A DNA stretch of 64,000 nt, taken from Pseudomonas ekonensis. Its GTDB lineage: Bacteria > Pseudomonadota > Gammaproteobacteria > Pseudomonadales > Pseudomonadaceae. The stretch lies in assembly GCF_019145435.1 (NCBI RefSeq), contig NZ_JAHSTS010000001.1, forward strand, positions 882,001-946,000, given 5' to 3'. The notes below the pieces were generated by a model, which was not told the DNA's origin, did no database searches, and was given only the letters and a program-made list of their open reading frames with translations. The position numbers were made by a program, and so were the translations under genes. Positions 59,835 through 64,000 of this stretch are shown here, piece after piece. Positions within the stretch are counted from its first letter, which is position 1. Each line of letters opens with the position of its first letter.

Positions 59835-59850
59835 AGCAAGCGCCGTGCCG
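59835..59850 (-). promoter_or_regulatory. RpoN (sigma-54) promoter of flgA
   Basis: Read leftward: CGGCAC-GGCGC-TTGCT, one mismatch from TGGCAC-N5-TTGCW, with GG and GC ten bases apart. The expected transcription start is about 59824, adjacent to the flgA ATG at 59823. Confidence 0.65.
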
Positions 59851-59852
59851 TT

Positions 59853-59868
59853 TGGCAACGAATGTGCG
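59853..59868 (+). promoter_or_regulatory. Possible RpoN promoter of cheV
   Basis: TGGCAACGAATGTGCG has GG and GC separated by exactly ten bases. The -24 half is good (TGGCA), the -12 half weaker (GTGCG). It lies 38 bases before the cheV start and two bases from the opposing flgA promoter. Confidence 0.45.
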
Positions 59869-59905
59869 TCGCAACAACACTTGGCGTTGGCGTAGGAGTC
59901 TGTGC

Positions 59906-60838
59906 ATGGCTGGTGTAATGGATTCGGTGAACCAGCGCACGCAACTGGTGGGGCAGAATCGCCTGGAGCTGCTGTTGTTCCGTCTCGACGGTCAGCAGCT
60001 CTACGGGATCAACGTGTTCAAGGTTCGGGAAGTGCTGCAATGTCCCCAACTGACGCTGATGCCCAAGTCCAGTCCTGTCGTGTGCGGGGTGGCGAATATC
60101 CGGGGGGCGACCATCCCGATCCTTGATCTGGCGATGGCGACCGGTTCCGGTGCTTTGAAAGACAAGAACAGTCCGTTCGTGATCATCACGGAGTACAACA
60201 CCAAGACCCAGGGTTTCCTGGTGCGCTCGGTGGAGCGCATCGTCAACATGAACTGGGAAGAGATCCATCCGCCGCCCAAGGGCACCGGGCGCGATCATTA
60301 CCTGACCGCTGTGACTCGGGTGGACAATCAGTTAGTCGAAATCATCGACGTCGAGAAGGTGCTGGCGGAAGTCGCGCCGACGCCGGAGGCGATTTCGCAC
60401 GGCGTGGTGGACGTCGAGACCCAGAGCAAGGCGTTGTCGCTGCGGGTGCTGACGGTCGACGACTCGTCGGTGGCGCGCAAGCAGGTCACGCGTTGCCTGC
60501 AGACGGTGGGCGTCGAGGTGGTGGCGCTGAACGATGGCCGGCAGGCGCTGGATTACCTGCGCAAGCTGGTCGACGAAGGGAAGAAGCCGGAAGAAGAGTT
60601 CCTGATGATGATCTCCGACATCGAGATGCCGGAGATGGACGGGTACACCCTCACGGCCGAGATCCGCAGCGATCCGCGCATGCAAAAGCTTCACATCATC
60701 CTGCATACTTCGTTGTCGGGTGTGTTCAATCAGGCGATGGTCAAGAAGGTCGGTGCCGATGACTTCCTGGCCAAGTTCCGTCCTGATGACCTGGCATCCC
60801 GGGTAGTCGACCGGATCAAAGCAGCAGATATCAGCTAG
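59906..60838 (+). CDS. cheV: Chemotaxis protein CheV (CheW-receiver fusion)
   Basis: 310 residues from ATG 59906 (AGGAG upstream). Residues 20-165 are a CheW domain (LLLFRLDGQQLYGINVFKVREVLQ, VCGVANIRGATIPILDLA). Residues 178-305 are a CheY-like receiver with DD, the phospho-acceptor in MISDIEMPEMDGYTL, HTSLSG and KFRPDD in place of the usual KP. It couples receptors to CheA and probably buffers phosphate for adaptation. It is followed by cheR at 47 bp. Confidence 0.95.
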   Translation: MAGVMDSVNQRTQLVGQNRLELLLFRLDGQQLYGINVFKVREVLQCPQLTLMPKSSPVVCGVANIRGATIPILDLAMATGSGALKDKNSPFVIITEYNTKTQGFLVRSVERIVNMNWEEIHPPPKGTGRDHYLTAVTRVDNQLVEIIDVEKVLAEVAPTPEAISHGVVDVETQSKALSLRVLTVDDSSVARKQVTRCLQTVGVEVVALNDGRQALDYLRKLVDEGKKPEEEFLMMISDIEMPEMDGYTLTAEIRSDPRMQKLHIILHTSLSGVFNQAMVKKVGADDFLAKFRPDDLASRVVDRIKAADIS

Positions 60839-60885
60839 GGGCGTTCGCCCCTGGCGGTCAACACGATTTAAGAGGCGGCATCAAT

Positions 60886-61713
60886 TTGTCTACGGGTAAT
60901 TTGGATTTCGAACAGTTCCGGGTGTTCCTGGAGAAAGCCTGTGGCATCTTGCTCGGTGAAAACAAACAGTATCTGGTGTCGAGCCGTCTCAACAAACTGA
61001 TGGAGCAGCAAGGCATCAAGTCCCTGGGTGAGCTGGTGCAGCGCATCCAGACCCAGCCGCGCAGCGGTTTGCGCGAGCAGGTGGTCGATGCCATGACGAC
61101 CAACGAGACCTTGTGGTTTCGCGACACCTATCCGTTTGAGGTCCTCAAGAGCAAGGTGCTGCCCGAGGCGATCAAGGCCAGCCCCAACCAGCGTCTGCGG
61201 ATCTGGTCGGCGGCCTGCTCGTCGGGTCAGGAGCCGTATTCGCTGTCGATGTCGATCGACGAGTTCGAGCGGACCAACATCGGCCAGCTGAAGATGGGCG
61301 TGCAGATCGTCGCCACCGATCTGTCCGGCAGCATGCTGACCAACTGCAAGACCGGCGAGTACGACAGCCTGGCCATCGGCCGCGGCCTGTCCGCCGACCG
61401 CCTGCAGCGTTACTTCGATCCGAAGGGACCGGGCCGCTGGGCGGTCAAGGCGCCGATCAGGAGCCGGGTGGAGTTCCGCTCGTTCAACCTGCTCGACAGC
61501 TACGCCAGCCTCGGCAAGTTCGACATCGTGTTCTGCCGCAACGTGCTGATCTACTTCTCCGCCGAGGTGAAGAAGGACATCCTGATGCGCATCCACAGCA
61601 CGCTGAAGCCGGGCGGTTACCTGTTCCTCGGCGCTTCCGAAGCACTGAACGGGCTGCCGGACCATTACCAGATGGTGCAGTGCAGCCCGGGGATCATCTA
61701 CCAGGCGAAGTGA
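60886..61713 (+). CDS. cheR: Chemotaxis protein methyltransferase CheR
   Basis: 275 residues. TTG start at 60886, with AGAGG eleven bases upstream; no ATG is available before the conserved N-terminal domain (FEQFRVFLEKACGILLGENKQYLVSSRL). The methyltransferase core has ETLWFRDTYPFE, RIWSAACSSGQEPYSLSM (SAM binding), VATDLSGSML, and FDIVFCRNVLIYF. It methylates receptor glutamates using S-adenosylmethionine. Together with cheV this matches the Pseudomonas flgA-cheV-cheR-flgB layout. Confidence 0.96.
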   Translation: MSTGNLDFEQFRVFLEKACGILLGENKQYLVSSRLNKLMEQQGIKSLGELVQRIQTQPRSGLREQVVDAMTTNETLWFRDTYPFEVLKSKVLPEAIKASPNQRLRIWSAACSSGQEPYSLSMSIDEFERTNIGQLKMGVQIVATDLSGSMLTNCKTGEYDSLAIGRGLSADRLQRYFDPKGPGRWAVKAPIRSRVEFRSFNLLDSYASLGKFDIVFCRNVLIYFSAEVKKDILMRIHSTLKPGGYLFLGASEALNGLPDHYQMVQCSPGIIYQAK

Positions 61714-61733
61714 CCGGCACACGGCGACACAAG

Positions 61734-61765
61734 AAACGGGAGCCCGCGAGGGCTCCCGTTTTTTT
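61734..61765 (+). terminator. Rho-independent terminator of cheR
   Basis: AAACGGGAGCCC-GCGA-GGGCTCCCGTTTTTTT lies 21 bases after the cheR stop and separates cheVR from the flgB operon. Confidence 0.93.
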
Positions 61766-61778
61766 GTGCCTGAAGCGG

Positions 61779-61869
61779 CAGAAAAGCGGCAGGCGGCGGA
61801 AACCCGTTGCCGCTTTTCTGGCATTGCCGCTTTGCCATTGGCCGGCAAAGCCCCGTAATCCGGGGCTTT
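61779..61869. repeat. Inverted repeats upstream of the flgB promoter
   Basis: CAGAAAAGCGGCA at 61779-61791 is mirrored exactly by TGCCGCTTTTCTG at 61808-61820. A second hairpin AAAGCCCCG/CGGGGCTTT lies at 61847-61869, eight bases before the RpoN element. Position -60 to -150 would suit an enhancer site such as FleQ, but no consensus was checked. Confidence 0.6.
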
Positions 61870-61876
61870 CTTGACT

Positions 61877-61892
61877 TGGCATGCCGCTTGCT
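61877..61892 (+). promoter_or_regulatory. RpoN (sigma-54) promoter of flgBCDE
   Basis: TGGCAT-GCCGC-TTGCT matches TGGCAC-N5-TTGCW with one change. It lies 45 bases before the flgB ATG, as expected for a FleQ/RpoN-dependent flagellar operon. Confidence 0.85.
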
Positions 61893-61936
61893 ATGACCCA
61901 GTTACGAAAAACTCCGGTCACCTGAAGGTTCCCGAC

Positions 61937-62344
61937 ATGAGCATCAGCTTCGACAAAGCGCTCGGCATTCACGAAAAGGCCCTTGGCTTCCGCGCCCAGC
62001 GCGCCGAGGTGCTGGCCAACAACATCGCCAACGCCGACACCCCGAACTACAAGGCCCGGGACCTGGACTTCTCCAAGGTGCTGGAGGCCCAGAGCCAGAA
62101 GAACGCCAACGGCACCATCGCCCTGAACATGACCAACAGCCGTCACATCGAGGCCCAAGGCCTGGGCAACGGCGACGAGTCGCTGATGTACCGCACGCCG
62201 ATGCAGCCTTCGATCGACCAGAACACCGTGGACGCTCAACTGGAACAGTCCAACTACGCGGAAAACGCGGTGGGCTTCCAGGCCAGCTTCACCCTGCTCA
62301 ACAGCAAATTCAAAGGGCTGGTATCGGCCCTGCGCGGAGAGTAA
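61937..62344 (+). CDS. flgB: Flagellar basal-body rod protein FlgB
   Basis: 135 residues from ATG 61937. N-terminal rod signature RAEVLANNIANADTPNYKARDLDF and the C-terminal helix ENAVGFQASFTLLNSKFKGLV. It forms the proximal rod. The stop lies three bases before flgC. Confidence 0.96.
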   Translation: MSISFDKALGIHEKALGFRAQRAEVLANNIANADTPNYKARDLDFSKVLEAQSQKNANGTIALNMTNSRHIEAQGLGNGDESLMYRTPMQPSIDQNTVDAQLEQSNYAENAVGFQASFTLLNSKFKGLVSALRGE

Positions 62345-62347
62345 TCC

Positions 62348-62791
62348 ATGTCCCTGTCCAGCGTTTTCAACATTGCCGGCAGCGGCATGAGCGCACAGAA
62401 CACCCGTCTGAACACCGTGGCGTCGAACATCGCCAACGCCGAGACCGTCTCGTCGAGCATCGACCAGACCTACCGCGCCCGTCACCCGGTGTTCGCCACC
62501 ATGTTCCAGGGCGGCCAGAGCACCGGCGGCAACTCCCTGTTCCAGAACCAGGACGCCGCAGGCCAGGGCGTGCAGGTGCTGGGCGTGGTCGAAGACCAGA
62601 GCAACCTTGAGGCGCGCTACGAGCCTAACCACCCGGCGGCCGACGCCAAGGGCTACGTCTACTACCCGAACGTCAACGTGGTGGAAGAGATGGCCGACAT
62701 GATTTCCGCGAGCCGTTCGTTCCAGACCAACGCCGAAATGATGAACACCGCCAAGACCATGATGCAGAAGGTTCTGACCCTCGGTCAGTGA
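62348..62791 (+). CDS. flgC: Flagellar basal-body rod protein FlgC
   Basis: 147 residues. MSLSSVFNIAGSGMSAQNTR and NTVASNIANAETVSS at the N terminus; the C-terminal YYPNVNVVEEMADMISASRSFQTNAEMMNTAKTMM is the family signature. Forms the proximal rod with FlgB and FlgF. Confidence 0.97.
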   Translation: MSLSSVFNIAGSGMSAQNTRLNTVASNIANAETVSSSIDQTYRARHPVFATMFQGGQSTGGNSLFQNQDAAGQGVQVLGVVEDQSNLEARYEPNHPAADAKGYVYYPNVNVVEEMADMISASRSFQTNAEMMNTAKTMMQKVLTLGQ

Positions 62792-62806
62792 TAAGGGGCG
62801 ACTGCC

Positions 62807-63532
62807 ATGAGCGTTACCGACACCACCAGCAGCCTGAGCATGAACGACATCCTGGCGAACTCGTCGAAGAAGACCAGTTCGACCGCCGATGGCATCGCTT
62901 CGGCCACCAACAGTTCGACCGGCGGCAAAGCGCTGGGCAAGGACGCGTTCCTGCAACTGCTGGTGACCCAGCTGAAGAACCAGAACCCGCTGGATCCGCA
63001 AGACAACAGCGCGTTCGTGGCCCAGCTGGCGCAATTCAGCAGCCTTGAAGGCATCACCACCCTCAACAGCACCGTCAGTTCGCTGGCCGGCAACTACAAC
63101 TCGTCGCAGGCGCTGCAGGCCTCGTCGCTGGTGGGGCGCAACGTGATCGTGCAGACCAACACGGTCCAGCTCGACGATCCGAGCAAGGGCATGACCGGTT
63201 CGGTCAACGTCCCGTCGTCCATCGCCGGCGGCACCGTCACCATCACCGACAGCACCGGCAAGACCGTGCGCACCATCGATCTGGGCAGCCGCGCCGCAGG
63301 CAATGCGAGCTTCACCTGGGACGGCAAGGACAAGGACGGCAACCTGGTCACCGCCGGCACCTACACCGTCAAGGCGAACGCCCCGATCAACGGCACGGCG
63401 ACGGATCTGGCGACCTACCTGCCGGCCACCGTCAACAGCGTGACGATCAGCCAGACCGGCGGCGAGCTGATGCTCAACCTGTCCGGCAAGGGCACCGTCG
63501 CCCTGTCCAAAGTACAAACCATTGGTATATAG
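62807..63532 (+). CDS. flgD: Flagellar hook assembly (cap) protein FlgD
   Basis: 241 residues. GKDAFLQLLVTQLKNQNPLDPQDNSAFVAQLAQFSSLEGI is the conserved cap-protein core; a FLG_D1 immunoglobulin-like domain follows (FTWDGKDKDGNLVTAGTYTVKANA). It caps the growing hook and is displaced afterwards. It lies 15 bp after flgC. Confidence 0.97.
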   Translation: MSVTDTTSSLSMNDILANSSKKTSSTADGIASATNSSTGGKALGKDAFLQLLVTQLKNQNPLDPQDNSAFVAQLAQFSSLEGITTLNSTVSSLAGNYNSSQALQASSLVGRNVIVQTNTVQLDDPSKGMTGSVNVPSSIAGGTVTITDSTGKTVRTIDLGSRAAGNASFTWDGKDKDGNLVTAGTYTVKANAPINGTATDLATYLPATVNSVTISQTGGELMLNLSGKGTVALSKVQTIGI

Positions 63533-63562
63533 AGCCGACCCACCGGCACAAAGGAGTGAAAC

Positions 63563-64000
63563 ATGTCTTTTAACATCGGCCTCAGCGGTCTCTATGCAGC
63601 CAACAAGCAACTGGACGTGACCGGCAACAACATCGCCAACGTCGCGACCGCCGGTTTCAAGTCGTCCCGCGCCGAATTCGCCGACGTCTACTCGTCGACC
63701 CGCCTGGGCAGCGGCAGCAAGGTCATCGGCAACGGCGTGCGCCTGGCCAACGTGTCCCAGCAGTTCACTCAAGGTGACATCAACAACACCGGCAACGTGC
63801 TGGACATGGGCATCAACGGCTCCGGTTTCTTCACCCTGAGCAACAACGGCTCGATCTCCTACACCCGTGCCGGTACGTTCAAGGTCGACAAGGACGGCTA
63901 CATCACCAACACCGACTACACCTCGCGCCTGCAAGGCTACGGCGTGGACGCCAACGGCAAGATCATCAACGGCGTGCTGACCGACCTGAAGATCGACACC
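63563..64000 (+). CDS. flgE: Flagellar hook protein FlgE (3' end outside window)
   Basis: 146 residues are visible. AAGGAGTG precedes ATG 63563. [45 protein letters not shown] is the N-terminal rod/hook signature, followed by ILNTG-like [40 protein letters not shown]. It builds the hook. The gene continues past the right edge. Confidence 0.96.
   Translation, partial: MSFNIGLSGLYAANKQLDVTGNNIANVATAGFKSSRAEFADVYSSTRLGSGSKVIGNGVRLANVSQQFTQGDINNTGNVLDMGINGSGFFTLSNNGSISYTRAGTFKVDKDGYITNTDYTSRLQGYGVDANGKIINGVLTDLKIDT

Overview
The window is a GC-rich chromosomal segment of a Pseudomonas, most likely of the P. fluorescens group. This rests on gene content and order known from that genus: aotJQMOP-argR next to aruCFGDBE, alaS-lysC-csrA followed by tRNA-Ser and tRNA-Arg genes, amrZ, flgZ-flgN-flgM-flgA back to back with cheV-cheR-flgBCDE, and many REP elements of the 'gtgggagc...gcttgcc' type. 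No integrase, transposase or phage structural gene was seen. Species assignment is inference, because no 16S or database comparison was possible.

Layout. 1-604 is the 3' end of a chemoreceptor gene. 605-1300 is a four-copy 131-bp tandem array of REP-type sequence. 1336-12608 is a mosaic of small metabolic and regulatory genes: PepSY protein, sterol-desaturase-like hydroxylase, glpQ with an AraC regulator, a DUF2025 protein, an ABM monooxygenase with a CTP-synthase-C-terminal-like amidotransferase and a divergent LysR regulator, a MASE2-GGDEF cyclase, a TetR/MBL-hydrolase pair with two matching operators, and a secreted-protein gene broken by an in-frame TGA. 12612-14915 looks like a small nucleic-acid-defence island: an HNH nuclease of McrA/ScoMcrA type, a Vsr-type endonuclease without a Dcm methyltransferase, and an unrecognised Cys-rich protein. 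Next come nrdB (without nrdA beside it, and with a long structured leader), a DUF2790 gene and acs.

20378-38722 is an arginine regulon. The aotJQMOP transporter operon and argR are followed by the arginine succinyltransferase operon aruCFGDBE, and both operons carry TGTCGC-N8-AA ArgR-type boxes. Between argR and aruC sits a divergent 4.8-kb gene for a roughly 1600-residue leucine-rich-repeat, NEL-effector-like protein. It lacks an NEL catalytic domain, and a perfect 30-bp palindrome lies upstream of it. 38881-50354 holds riboswitch-controlled ribH, ltaE, alaS, lysC (with a possible internal start), csrA, four tRNAs, mgtE, amrZ and an orphan phnN.

50355-57150 has an LprI-domain protein, a TPR-containing response regulator translationally coupled to a short soluble histidine kinase, a glutamine-synthetase-family enzyme and an MFS transporter. 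57232-64000 is a flagellar and chemotaxis locus. flgZ, flgN, flgM and flgA run leftward and cheV, cheR and flgBCDE rightward from a shared 82-bp promoter region. The sequence shows RpoN-type promoters for flgA, cheV and flgB and a FliA-type promoter for flgM.

The candidates for undescribed biology are the HNH/Vsr/Cys-protein island, the NEL-less duplicated-LRR protein in the arginine locus, the structured nrdB leader, and the TPR-regulator/minimal-kinase pair.
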